This document shows positions 25,169 through 34,524 of a DNA stretch of 64,000 nucleotides, piece after piece. This DNA comes from an uncultured Pirellula sp. (GTDB lineage Bacteria; Planctomycetota; Planctomycetia; Pirellulales; Pirellulaceae), in NCBI GenBank assembly GCA_903858115.1, contig CAIOHR010000380.1, positions 62,001 to 126,000 of the forward strand, read 5' to 3'. Position 1 is the first letter of the stretch; every line of letters starts with the position of its first letter. The translations under genes were made by a program, and so were the position numbers. The notes below the pieces were generated by a model. The model was not told where the DNA came from. It worked only from the letters and a program-made list of their open reading frames with translations, and ran no database searches.

Positions 25169-27985
25169 ATGGCCCTTCCGACGAACAGCGTTTTCTCGAA
25201 GAATCGATTCGCATTCTTCTCCGTAGTCGTGTTCCTTCCATTTTTGTTATTGAATCATTCACGGGCGCGAGAAACTGCACCGCAGGAACCGGCCCCACAA
25301 CAGCCTGCTACACAACAACCAGCCCCAACTCCAAAAGTTGCCGCAGATAAACCAACCTTGGCATTGGTCGATGGTTTTCTCATAACGATGACTGGTTCCG
25401 AGCCGATCGCCAGAGGTCGAGTGTTGATCGCTGGCGAAAAGATCGTAGCGGTCGGTGGCGAGGATGTCGCTATTCCAGAAGGCGTTCCACAAATTGACTT
25501 GAATGGTATGACGGTTATTCCTGGCCTCATCGATCTACAAAGTCGCCTGTGGGTCGCGGATAGCTCGACCGATTTTGGAGCGAGCGATGGATCTCTTCAA
25601 GCAACCGACAGCCTCGATCCGTTTTCGGAGAATTGGCAAGAAGTCATTCGCCACGGCGTAACAACAGTTTATACGCAGCCATCTTCGCGCGGCGCGATGA
25701 GCGGGCTTGGGACTGCGATCAGCGTTGCACCTAATAACAATGGCTCGCTCAGAGTGCATTCGCCCGCTGCTGGTTTGCAAATGTCGATGGGAGAATTTCG
25801 CTCTAATCGCGAACGCCAGCAACGCTACGAGAGTCTCAAGAAATCGATTCAGTCCCTTGTCGATTACAAGAAGTCCGTTGATGAGTATGAACAATACTTG
25901 AAAAAGAAAAAAGAAGACGAAGAGAAAGCCAAAGCGGCAGCAGACAAACCAAAAGATGCAACAGTCAAGGCCAGCCCTAGTGCTAAACCCGCAGAGAGTC
26001 CCGCAACAAAACCATCCATCGAGCCTCCTCGCGGAGAAACAGGTGGAACACCAAGCGGTCGGCCCGGCGGATTCCGTCGTGGACCTCCAGGTTCGGAGGC
26101 ACGGCCGCCTGTGCCGCCGACTCCTCCACAAACACCATCCCCTCCGCAAACTCCAGCAGGAGCCCCCGGTGCAACTCCCCCCGCAAAGACGGATGCGGCA
26201 CCCGCTGCGAAACCGCCTAAGAAGCCGGAACCAGACAAAACCAAAGATCGACTCCTTCCAGTACTTAGCGGAAAGATCCCGGTTCGGCTCGCCCTTCATA
26301 ACGCAAACGATTTCCGGTTCGCCGTTCAATTGATGGACGAGTTCAAGGAGATTCAATGGGTCCTCGAAGGTGTTGATGATTTGCAATCGGCTGAGTCTCT
26401 CGTGCAACAACGAAGACTACCGATCGTTGTCGGCCCTTGGTTGAATTTGGCTTCTTCGACCCAATCCAATAGCAAAGAACGCAAAGCTTGGTCGTCTCTC
26501 ATCTCCAGATATGAAGGTGCGATCGGTATCGGAACTTTCAACGCCAGTCCACGTGGTTCTGGTCTTCTGAGAGAGCACGCAGCCACGGCCGTTGCTTCCG
26601 GCATGTCACCACAAGTGGCCCTTGAATCCATGACGAGCAACGCTGCACGACTTCTTGGATTGGCGGATAGCATCGGTAGTATTGCTGTCGGAAAACGTGC
26701 TGACATCATCGCAATTGCCGGTGAGCCTATCGATACTTCGGCACCTGTATCCTTTGTGATATCCGGTGGTGTTATTATTCATCAGGCTGCAACTCAGCCT
26801 TCAGAAGACAAGCGAAAGGAAGTCGCCACATCCAACGCCGCGGAGACCAAGTCGCTCGAAAAGAGTCTCCCTGCCAGTTATCAGTTACGATCGAGTCGTG
26901 TGTTGTTGCAGGATGGTTTGGTGCCAGCCACATTGATGATTGTGGATAGCAAGATCAAGTCGATCGAAACAGGAACAGCCGCTGCTGACGGTTCAGTGCC
27001 AACCATTGATGTTGGCAACAATGTGATTACGCCTGGGTTGTTTTCTGCATATGCAACACTTGGACTCGACGAGTTGACGGCAACAGGATCGGACTCGGAC
27101 TCCGCAGCGATGTCATCAGCCGACTTTGCGTTGCGTGGGACGAGTCAGCAGCGTCAACTGCGGGAGACGGGTGTGTTTTCTGTTGCATTCGCGACTGCGA
27201 CTTCGAACACGTTGTCGGGTCAAATCAGTTTGGTAAGTATGGAAGGATCGGGAACGGTATCGCTTCCATCCGCCGCTGTTCAGATTGTCGTTAACGATTC
27301 CTCGCGACGCCCCGATCGATTCCCGTCCAGTTTGGTGGGCCAGGTGAAATTGGTACGAGAGCTTCTCGATGGTAAAGTCAATCCATCGAGGCTTTATATC
27401 CCAGGTGAATCGTTAGATCGGCTTTCGCAATCGAAACAAAGTGTTGCTGCACAGTTGGTCTCAGGTAAGCAACTGGCAATCTTTCAAGTTTCCACGGATG
27501 CGGAAGTGAACGCTTCTCTTTCGATCATTGAACAATTCAAACTCAACGCGGCGCTGATGGGAGCCCGCGAATGGTCGCCATTTGTAGACCGACTCAAAGC
27601 GTTGGGGGTGTCTATCATTGCCAAGCCAATCACAGATGCGGACTATCAATGGTATTACGAAGAGTTGGTCCAATGCCACGCGAAGGGTGTGCCTGTCTAT
27701 TTTGGCGGGGATACTGCATTGCAACTGAGAGCGACCGCGAGTCAATGCGTTCGGCAGGGGATGCCTTCGACAGCTGCAATTCGATCGCTAACGCAGGCTG
27801 CACGTATGTTGTACGGTGCGACCGCTCCAGCGTCTGGGCTCAGTGCAGGAAGTCAAGCCAACGTGGTCGTTTGGTCAGATTCACCGTTGAATCTTTCAGC
27901 GACCGTCTTGTCGTTGATTGTGGATGGCAAAACCCTAGATCGTAAGTCCGATCGATATGGAAAAGATCAAAAGGTAAAGCCATGA
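25169..27985 (+). CDS. Exported double amidohydrolase-like protein, metal sites degenerate (paralogue A)
   Basis: With ATG 25169 the protein has 939 residues. A signal peptide (about 1-33) precedes a Pro/Gln-rich stretch. Two amidohydrolase-like units follow (about 62-595 and 625-935), each opening with the beta-sandwich and a PG motif where the HxH should come. Unit 1 reads PGLIDLQSR and unit 2 PGLFSAYAT, so both lack the first metal ligands. Unit 1 ends with GSIAVGKRADIIAI, the normal C-terminal strand of the family. A Lys-rich coiled coil and a Pro/Gly-rich stretch (nt about 25880-26240) interrupt unit 1. It is the first of seven genes; its stop overlaps the next start (ATGA). Catalysis is doubtful; a binding or structural role is possible. 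Confidence 0.8.
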   Translation: MALPTNSVFSKNRFAFFSVVVFLPFLLLNHSRARETAPQEPAPQQPATQQPAPTPKVAADKPTLALVDGFLITMTGSEPIARGRVLIAGEKIVAVGGEDVAIPEGVPQIDLNGMTVIPGLIDLQSRLWVADSSTDFGASDGSLQATDSLDPFSENWQEVIRHGVTTVYTQPSSRGAMSGLGTAISVAPNNNGSLRVHSPAAGLQMSMGEFRSNRERQQRYESLKKSIQSLVDYKKSVDEYEQYLKKKKEDEEKAKAAADKPKDATVKASPSAKPAESPATKPSIEPPRGETGGTPSGRPGGFRRGPPGSEARPPVPPTPPQTPSPPQTPAGAPGATPPAKTDAAPAAKPPKKPEPDKTKDRLLPVLSGKIPVRLALHNANDFRFAVQLMDEFKEIQWVLEGVDDLQSAESLVQQRRLPIVVGPWLNLASSTQSNSKERKAWSSLISRYEGAIGIGTFNASPRGSGLLREHAATAVASGMSPQVALESMTSNAARLLGLADSIGSIAVGKRADIIAIAGEPIDTSAPVSFVISGGVIIHQAATQPSEDKRKEVATSNAAETKSLEKSLPASYQLRSSRVLLQDGLVPATLMIVDSKIKSIETGTAAADGSVPTIDVGNNVITPGLFSAYATLGLDELTATGSDSDSAAMSSADFALRGTSQQRQLRETGVFSVAFATATSNTLSGQISLVSMEGSGTVSLPSAAVQIVVNDSSRRPDRFPSSLVGQVKLVRELLDGKVNPSRLYIPGESLDRLSQSKQSVAAQLVSGKQLAIFQVSTDAEVNASLSIIEQFKLNAALMGAREWSPFVDRLKALGVSIIAKPITDADYQWYYEELVQCHAKGVPVYFGGDTALQLRATASQCVRQGMPSTAAIRSLTQAARMLYGATAPASGLSAGSQANVVVWSDSPLNLSATVLSLIVDGKTLDRKSDRYGKDQKVKP

Positions 27986-29211
27986 GCATCGCACAAAGCG
28001 CAGATAGGAAATTGGGAATGATGAGGGTAGCCTGTTTCATCTTCACGGCATTGATTTCTGTCGGAAGTTCGATGGGCGACGATGCAATACTGATTCGTGC
28101 CAAACATGTTTTGACCATGGAAGGAAAGATTCTCGAACCTGGCTCGGTCCTGGTGCGAGACGGAAAAATCGCTGTGGTTGCAGAAGGAATCGAAGCACAA
28201 GGTGTGAAAGTCGTTGATACCGATTGGCTGATGCCTGGGCTGGTCAACGCCGCAACATCGTTAGGAATCGCGGGCGGCACTTCGGAGATTTCGTCCGAGG
28301 TCACGCCAGACTTTGAAACCGCAGCCGCGATCGATTTTCAATCGCGAGATTTATTGGAAGCGATCGATGAAGGGATCACGACGGCACATGTTCTTCCTGG
28401 AACGCAATCCGTGTTCTCCGGTTATTCCGCCATCATCAAAACGAGTGGCAGCGGAGCGAATCATTCCATGCCTAGGATATTGCTGCCGCACCATGGGTTG
28501 ACGGTCGCACTTTCGAGCGATCCAACCAGTTTCAATCGTGCTCGTTCACGACCCGACAGTGTCTTTGTTCGACAGCCTACCAACCGGATGGGGGTAGTAT
28601 GGATTTTGCGTAGCTCTTTTCACAAGACAACTCAAAACTTGCGTGCATCTGGGTTCGACGAGAACTCGCAGAAGATCTTGCAAGATGTGTTAGCTGGCAA
28701 GTTACCCGTCTTTACCGTCAGTCGAAAAGATGTGGACATCCAAAGTGGTTTCCAGTTGCAAGACGAGTTCGGATTCAAGCCGATCATCGTTGGTGGCGAC
28801 GAAGTCTACCGTGTGATGGATGCGATTCTGGAACGCAAGCCGACCATCATTTATACCGCAATGATCAATGCCGCGAACTCGCGTGAGTTGCGTGGTACAG
28901 AGGGGACAGAGAGACGCTTCAATGTCGTTGGGCAACTTGCGGCTTCCGAGATTCCTTTTTGTTTGGCGGGTGAAAAGCTGCTGGATCAGGCACGCTTTGC
29001 AACTCGATTCGGGCTCGACCGATCTGTTGCTCTTGAGAGCATCACTTCGAAATCCGCCAAAGCATTGCAACAAGACAAAAGCGTCGGCTCCATTGCCGTT
29101 GGTAAGGACGCAGATTTACTAGCGTTCAATGGCGATCCTTTGGAGTTTACGTCGTCGATACAATGGACCATGGTAGACGGGAAAATCATCGAAACGATTA
29201 CAGGCCGATAG
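27982..29211 (+). CDS. Exported amidohydrolase-like protein, metal site degenerate (paralogue B)
   Basis: A 409-residue protein starting at the ATG that overlaps the stop of the previous gene. A signal peptide lies around residues 10-32. The N-terminal beta-sandwich (AKHVLTMEGKILEPGSVLVRD in pattern) leads to MPGLVNAATS, where HxH is missing. ITTAHVLPG follows, and ALQQDKSVGSIAVGKDADLLAF closes the fold at the C-terminus. It has no low-complexity insertion, so it is the shortest paralogue. The metal-dependent hydrolase chemistry of the family (cleavage of C-N or C-O bonds, as in imidazolonepropionase) is unlikely with these residues. The next gene starts 35 nt downstream. Confidence 0.78.
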   Translation: MSIAQSADRKLGMMRVACFIFTALISVGSSMGDDAILIRAKHVLTMEGKILEPGSVLVRDGKIAVVAEGIEAQGVKVVDTDWLMPGLVNAATSLGIAGGTSEISSEVTPDFETAAAIDFQSRDLLEAIDEGITTAHVLPGTQSVFSGYSAIIKTSGSGANHSMPRILLPHHGLTVALSSDPTSFNRARSRPDSVFVRQPTNRMGVVWILRSSFHKTTQNLRASGFDENSQKILQDVLAGKLPVFTVSRKDVDIQSGFQLQDEFGFKPIIVGGDEVYRVMDAILERKPTIIYTAMINAANSRELRGTEGTERRFNVVGQLAASEIPFCLAGEKLLDQARFATRFGLDRSVALESITSKSAKALQQDKSVGSIAVGKDADLLAFNGDPLEFTSSIQWTMVDGKIIETITGR

Positions 29212-29246
29212 AACGGCCACTGGCTGCTACTGAGAACGAACAACCC

Positions 29247-30590
29247 ATGAAAATCTTAAGATACATTTTTTGTTTGCAATGCATCGTCGCACCATGCGCT
29301 TTGTTATCCGCAGCGGATACGCTCGCGATCAAGGGTGCCAAGATCGTGACGTTGGCGGGTGACCCGATCGAAAATGGAGTCATCGTCATTCGCGATGGAA
29401 AGATCGAAGCTGTCGGAGCAAACGTCAGTATCCCGATCGAAGCCCACGTCATCGATGCCACGGGCAAGGTCGTGATGCCTGGATTCATCGATGCGCATAC
29501 TTCCGACGGACTCAACGAAGCGAACGAGCGGAATGAAGTCGTACCGTTCTTGTCTGTGGTCGATTCCATCAATCCCGTCCAAGACTACTTCGAAGAGTCA
29601 CGTCGAAACGGTGTGACGACAGCAGCCATCGTACCAGGAAACAACACCATCATCGGCGGCCAAGCAGCGATCTTGAAGACAGCCGGTCAATATGTAGACG
29701 ACATGATCGTCAAGCGAAATGCAGGTATCAAGATATCCTTGCGACCTGCGAGCGGCACGCGCATGAGTCAGCTGGCTCGCTTGCGACGAGAACTCGATAA
29801 AGCCAAGATCGCTTCGGAGAAGAAGAAGTCGGGCGAAGAGGCAAAGCCAGAAGCGGCCACTCCTGAAGCACCGAAACCAGCAGACGCACCGAAGCCTGAG
29901 GGGACACCGCCAGAGGGAGGCGATGCATCGCCTCCTGCATCTGCAACTCCCTCCGCAACCGATGCAGAAAACGTTGCAAAGGGAACAGAAGCGATGATCG
30001 CTGTTATCGAAGGAAAGCTGCCCGTCTTTCTTTATTGCGATACGGCGATGGATGTGTCGGCGGGCAAGCAATTGGTCGAAGAGTACAAACTCAATGCCAT
30101 CTTTGTTTTGGGAAGGGATTGTCACAAAGCGGCAAAGCTTCTCTCGGATCGCAAGCAACCAGTGATCCTCGACAAGAATCTCGTCTTCTGGGAAACGAAC
30201 CCCAGAACCCGCAAGGACGAAAAGATTATTCTTCCCAAGATCTACCGAGAAGCAAACGTTCCTTTCGTCTTTCAAACGAGCGAAGGTAGCTTGCGATCGA
30301 CGACGACTAGCAGCAGCTATCTCTGGTATCAAGCGGCCATTGCAGTCAAGCATGGCACGCCAGAAATCGACGCCCTCAAGAGTCTATCCCTGGTTCCTGC
30401 ACAGCTTCTAGGAATCCAAGATATTGTCGGGTCTATCGAGGTAGGAAAGGATGCAGACTTGGTCGTCCTCACAGGCGATCCGCTTCGACTCTCGACATGG
30501 GTTGATAAGACGATTATTCATGGCAAAGTCGTTTACGATAAGTCTTCGGACCAAAAGTTGAAGCGGCTTCTATCCCCAAAGGCGGAGTAA
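29247..30590 (+). CDS. Exported amidohydrolase-like protein with Pro/Ala-rich insertion (paralogue C)
   Basis: With ATG 29247 the protein has 447 residues with a signal peptide (about 1-21, cleavage near LLSAAD). The frame continues upstream to 29163 inside the previous gene, but the signal peptide fixes the start. The first metal motif reads MPGFIDAHTSDG: one His remains and the second is Ser. A charged helix followed by a Pro/Ala/Glu-rich stretch (nt about 29800-29970) sits in the middle of the barrel before KLPVFLYCD. The C-terminus has VGSIEVGKDADLVVLTGDPL. It is 4 nt upstream of the next gene. It may be a partly degraded enzyme; metal binding is uncertain. Confidence 0.78.
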   Translation: MKILRYIFCLQCIVAPCALLSAADTLAIKGAKIVTLAGDPIENGVIVIRDGKIEAVGANVSIPIEAHVIDATGKVVMPGFIDAHTSDGLNEANERNEVVPFLSVVDSINPVQDYFEESRRNGVTTAAIVPGNNTIIGGQAAILKTAGQYVDDMIVKRNAGIKISLRPASGTRMSQLARLRRELDKAKIASEKKKSGEEAKPEAATPEAPKPADAPKPEGTPPEGGDASPPASATPSATDAENVAKGTEAMIAVIEGKLPVFLYCDTAMDVSAGKQLVEEYKLNAIFVLGRDCHKAAKLLSDRKQPVILDKNLVFWETNPRTRKDEKIILPKIYREANVPFVFQTSEGSLRSTTTSSSYLWYQAAIAVKHGTPEIDALKSLSLVPAQLLGIQDIVGSIEVGKDADLVVLTGDPLRLSTWVDKTIIHGKVVYDKSSDQKLKRLLSPKAE

Positions 30591-30594
30591 ATCC

Positions 30595-33231
30595 ATGAAT
30601 GCAATTTCGTTTGCTTCCGCTGGAAGGTGGTTGGTCGGTTCATGGTTGCTATGCCTTTCGGTTTGCATGCCATGCTATTCCCAATCGGACGTCTACTATG
30701 TCGATCAGCTTTGGACTGGGAATGGAGCACCGATTCAGAAAGCAGCCATCTTAGTTGAGAATGGCAAGATTCAAAAGGTTGGAAAACGCGAACAAGTAGC
30801 TGCACCCGTGGATAGTCGTGTGTATGAGCTTGGTTCTACGGTGATCATCCCGGGCTTGGTAGCGGTGGAGTCGTTCCTAGTCGAAACTGGCGACGAAGAA
30901 AAGAATATTACGCCAGAAAATCGAGCCATCGATGGCTTTAACTTTTTCGCAGAATATCAATCGCTTCTTGCAGGCGGCATTACGACCGTTCAAGTCTCAC
31001 CTGCGAAATCGAGGCTGATGCCCGGCCAAGGCGCGGTGGTCAAGTTGGCTGGCGATAGCACAGCAGGTCGGACTCTATCTGCGTTGGAGAGTCTCACTGT
31101 TCATTTGAACAAGAGCAGTCTCAACCCATCGACCATTTATGAACCGCCTGTCGGAGCCGTTTCGGTGGATCGCCCTCTGGAGCCAACACGTCCGCAAATC
31201 GGAGCCAGTCTGGTTGAGTCGGTTGCAGGGTTGCGGCTATTGATGCAGAGTCTCGAAGGCGTTCGGTCTTCATCGGACATTCGATTGCTGGCACTTTCAG
31301 AGATCATTCAAGCCAAACGGACCTTTCGAATGACTGCTGAGTCGACGGCGGAGATTCAGGCAGCCGCGAAGTTTGCAACGCAATTCGACTTGAGCTGGAT
31401 GCTAATCAATCCAACCTATTTGAATGTGAAGAATGCTGACATCGATTTCAAGGATGCTCGATTACGAGGCATTGTCTTGAACCCGGGGATTCGCCCAGGA
31501 GAGATCGTGAATCCACCATTGCTCGGTGAGGATGTCATCAAACCGCAAGCTGTTTGGGATCAAGCAAAGCATTTAGTCGAAGCGGGGGTTCTAGAAAAGT
31601 TGGCCATACGCGCCACCTCAGATCAAGAGATTCCCGAGTTGTTGTTCCTAGCCAAGGTATTCTTGCGTTCCGGATTGGGGCACGAACAGGTACTTCAGAT
31701 GCTAACTCAGAACCCAGCACAGATGATGGGGGTGGCAAACCGAGTGGGAGTGCTCAAACCAGGATCTGATGCAGACTTTGTTGTTTTGTCTGGCAAACCT
31801 TTCGAAGATGGAACGAGTGTGATTGCAACGTATGTAGACGGCAAAGTTGCTTACGAGCAAACAGCTTCGACAAAAGCGCTCGTTCTCAGCGCTGGCAAAG
31901 TGTTTACTCCGTCGGGAATTCTATCGAACGCATCTATCTCGATGGTCCATGGGAGAATCCAAGGGGTAGGATCGAACGTATCCATGCCGCCTGGAGCGAT
32001 TCGAAAGAACTATCCGAATGCCACGATCGTACCAGGATTTATCGACGCAGGCTCGGAACTGGGTTTAGGCAGTCCATTGGCAGAGTCGATTGCATTAGAC
32101 ACAAAGCTTGGTGGCATTCTAGCACATGACGACGAGGCCATACGATTCGCCAGACAGGGCGGGTTGACAACGGCGCTATTGAGTTCGAGCCGCACCCCTA
32201 GTCCCATCCTGGCTTTCAAACTGGGAGATAAACCACGAACGGTCAAAGAGCCAGTTGGAATCCGATTCGAGCTGACCGGAAACGTCGCTACAGCAGAAGT
32301 AGGTTTAAAGCGAACATTGCAAACGGCCAAACAGTACGACGATATGTGGAAGAAGTACGAAGCGAGCTTCTCCGAGTATCAGTCCAAACTCAAAGAGTAT
32401 GAAGTCGCGAAGAAAAAGTACGACGCGGACTTGAAGGTGGCCGAATCGAAGAAGGCCGAAGAGGCCAAAAAAGCGGCCGCGGCCGGCACCTCCGCACCTC
32501 CGGCAGATAAGCCTTCGGAACCTTCGAAGCCGGGCGATTCAACAACAACGGATCCAGCCAAATCCGCTGCGGAAAAGCCAGCAACGGACAAACCTGCAAC
32601 GACACCCATTAAGCCATCGGAACAATCAGCTGCACCGGAGCTGAAAGAGCCAGAGAAACCGAAACCCAATGCGAGCCTGGATGTGTTTCGTGAGCTGTTG
32701 GCAGGGCGGATCGTTGCGGTTGTTAGTGTTGACGACGAACGCGCGGTGGAAGCAGCCGTTCGAGTCTTTCGAGAAGAGTTCAAGGTTCCAACGATTTTGG
32801 CGGGCGATCTTCCGATTGCAAAGCAAGCTGCCGTGTTGAGCAAAAATGGAATTCAAGCTTTGCTTGGTCCCAATTTGTTTGCAAACGAAAAATCGCCGTC
32901 GGCTAACTCCAGTAAAGTCAACTTGCCAGTGGAGGTCGCCGTGGAAGCGGTTCCGTTCGCTTTTCAATCGAAGGCGACGACTGGGTCGCAGCAACTTCCG
33001 GATGCGATCGCTTACTCGGTCTACAAAGGGCTCGGCAGGCACGATGCGTTGTCGGGGCTTACAACTTTCCCCGCTTCAATGTTCAAACTGGATTCGATCG
33101 GATCAATCGCGGTTGGAAAAGACGCAGACGCCGTGGTACTTAGCGGCGATCCACTCGATCTCGCGACAGAAGTTTTGGCTGTCGTGATCGATGGTGTTTT
33201 GGTCTACGAAAAGAATTGGGTATCGCAATGA
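30595..33231 (+). CDS. Exported double amidohydrolase-like protein, metal sites degenerate (paralogue D)
   Basis: An 878-residue protein, the second two-unit member. A signal peptide covers about residues 8-28. Unit 1 (about 30-420) reads IPGLVAVESF and unit 2 (about 425-875) VPGFIDAGSELG where the family has HxH. Both keep the C-terminal GVLKPGSDADFVVLSG or GSIAVGKDADAVVLSGDPL strand. A Lys/Ala coiled coil followed by a Pro/Ser/Thr-rich stretch (nt about 32350-32670) interrupts unit 2 at the same relative place as in paralogues A and C. It starts 4 nt after gene C, and its stop overlaps the start of gene E (ATGA). Confidence 0.8.
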   Translation: MNAISFASAGRWLVGSWLLCLSVCMPCYSQSDVYYVDQLWTGNGAPIQKAAILVENGKIQKVGKREQVAAPVDSRVYELGSTVIIPGLVAVESFLVETGDEEKNITPENRAIDGFNFFAEYQSLLAGGITTVQVSPAKSRLMPGQGAVVKLAGDSTAGRTLSALESLTVHLNKSSLNPSTIYEPPVGAVSVDRPLEPTRPQIGASLVESVAGLRLLMQSLEGVRSSSDIRLLALSEIIQAKRTFRMTAESTAEIQAAAKFATQFDLSWMLINPTYLNVKNADIDFKDARLRGIVLNPGIRPGEIVNPPLLGEDVIKPQAVWDQAKHLVEAGVLEKLAIRATSDQEIPELLFLAKVFLRSGLGHEQVLQMLTQNPAQMMGVANRVGVLKPGSDADFVVLSGKPFEDGTSVIATYVDGKVAYEQTASTKALVLSAGKVFTPSGILSNASISMVHGRIQGVGSNVSMPPGAIRKNYPNATIVPGFIDAGSELGLGSPLAESIALDTKLGGILAHDDEAIRFARQGGLTTALLSSSRTPSPILAFKLGDKPRTVKEPVGIRFELTGNVATAEVGLKRTLQTAKQYDDMWKKYEASFSEYQSKLKEYEVAKKKYDADLKVAESKKAEEAKKAAAAGTSAPPADKPSEPSKPGDSTTTDPAKSAAEKPATDKPATTPIKPSEQSAAPELKEPEKPKPNASLDVFRELLAGRIVAVVSVDDERAVEAAVRVFREEFKVPTILAGDLPIAKQAAVLSKNGIQALLGPNLFANEKSPSANSSKVNLPVEVAVEAVPFAFQSKATTGSQQLPDAIAYSVYKGLGRHDALSGLTTFPASMFKLDSIGSIAVGKDADAVVLSGDPLDLATEVLAVVIDGVLVYEKNWVSQ

Positions 33232-34508
33232 TCAAGAAGACCATGTTGACGAGATTCAGGGTTGGTTTTTCACTAGTTGCGATTCCGTTTGGGGTGCTCT
33301 TTTTTGCATTCTCGCTGACCAACTCGCTGCATGCAGAAGACACACCTGCTCGACGTGCCATTCGCGCCGGCAAAGTGATTACCTGTGCAGGGGAACCGAT
33401 CATCGATGGAGTGATATTGATAGCGGATGGAAAGATCGAAGCGATCGGACCTTTCGGTACAATCAGTATCCCGGATGGTTGCGAAGTGGATCATCATCCT
33501 GACTCGTTCGCTATGCCGGGATTGGTGGAAGCTCACTCCCATGTGGGTGGCACCGGTGACCTTAATGAGATGGTTTATCAGACCAATCCGGAACTTCGCA
33601 ATTGGGATCAAATCATCCCGCACAACAACCAACTCAAAGTCGCGATCGCTGGTGGCGTGACCACCATCTGCTTTATTCCCGGTAGTGGAACGAACATGGG
33701 AGGTTGGGGCACGTTGATGAAAACAGGGCCAGGGAAACTTTCCGACGTAATTCTCAAAGCACCTGGTGTTCTCAAGATTGCACAAGCAGGAAACCCTGAA
33801 CGAACGGGTGGTGAAGTTGGCTCGGGAAGGATGGGCATGAATCACGTGATTCGCGAGCAGTTGACCGAGGGAATGCTCTATGTACGTCAATGGGACGCAT
33901 ATAAGGCGGGTCGGATTAAGGAAAAGCCGGAGGTCAATTTGCGATTGGAGTACTTCAAGCCTTTGTTTCACCATGAGATTCCTGTGGTGGTTCATACCCA
34001 GCAGTATCAGGTCCAGCAATCAACACTTCGCATTTTGGTCGATGAATTCAATCTAAAGATCGTCATCGATCACGGCGAGTTTGATGCCTTCAAGCTTGCG
34101 GACGAATTGATCAAACGAAATGTTCCCGTAATGGCAGGCCCGCGAGGATTTTGGTTGGACCAAACCGATGGACAAATCAAGGGAATGGTAGCCGAATATG
34201 CAAAACGGGGAATCGTTTCGCTTGGAGTCAACACCGACGCCCCGGTGATTCCGCAAGAAGAACTTTCGTTTCAAGCAACGATGGCTGTTCGCTACGGCTG
34301 GAATGAAGAAAAAGCGATTCGCGGCATCACTATCGAGCCTGCGAAAGCACTCATGGTGGACAGTCGCGTTGGCTCGCTCGAAAAAGGAAAAGACGCAGAC
34401 GTCGTGATCACGACAGGTTCGATCATCGATCCAAGAAACTACGTTCAGCAAGTCTATATCAATGGAAAGAGTGTCTACGATATCAAGAAGGATCGACGCC
34501 GATTCTAG
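33228..34508 (+). CDS. Exported metal-dependent amidohydrolase with intact active site (paralogue E)
   Basis: With ATG 33228 the protein has 426 residues and a signal peptide (about 10-36, cleavage near LHAED). It is the only member of the run with an apparently complete metal site: HSH (His103, His105) in MPGLVEAHSH, a His in VVVHTQQ, a His in VIDHGEFDAF and an Asp in GVNTDAPV. This matches the imidazolonepropionase-like branch of the amidohydrolases, which cleave amide or cyclic C-N bonds. GSLEKGKDADVVIT closes the fold. No low-complexity insertion is present. The substrate is unknown; a peptide- or amide-derived nutrient is a guess. The start overlaps the stop of gene D; TTG 33216 is an unlikely alternative. 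Confidence 0.87.
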   Translation: MIKKTMLTRFRVGFSLVAIPFGVLFFAFSLTNSLHAEDTPARRAIRAGKVITCAGEPIIDGVILIADGKIEAIGPFGTISIPDGCEVDHHPDSFAMPGLVEAHSHVGGTGDLNEMVYQTNPELRNWDQIIPHNNQLKVAIAGGVTTICFIPGSGTNMGGWGTLMKTGPGKLSDVILKAPGVLKIAQAGNPERTGGEVGSGRMGMNHVIREQLTEGMLYVRQWDAYKAGRIKEKPEVNLRLEYFKPLFHHEIPVVVHTQQYQVQQSTLRILVDEFNLKIVIDHGEFDAFKLADELIKRNVPVMAGPRGFWLDQTDGQIKGMVAEYAKRGIVSLGVNTDAPVIPQEELSFQATMAVRYGWNEEKAIRGITIEPAKALMVDSRVGSLEKGKDADVVITTGSIIDPRNYVQQVYINGKSVYDIKKDRRRF

Positions 34509-34524
34509 CTGGCAATCACATACC

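Noticed and set aside
25535..26410. Minus-strand open frame of 291 codons
   Set aside because: It is antisense to the low-complexity part of the first amidohydrolase-like gene; its Cys/Arg/Trp-rich composition is what the complement of Pro-rich coding DNA gives.
29598..30353. Minus-strand open frame of 251 codons
   Set aside because: It is antisense to paralogue C, with abnormal Cys/Arg composition and no domain or start signal.
33273..34019. Minus-strand open frame of 248 codons
   Set aside because: It lies fully inside the intact amidohydrolase gene E, whose frame has clear motifs; no conserved pattern on the minus strand.
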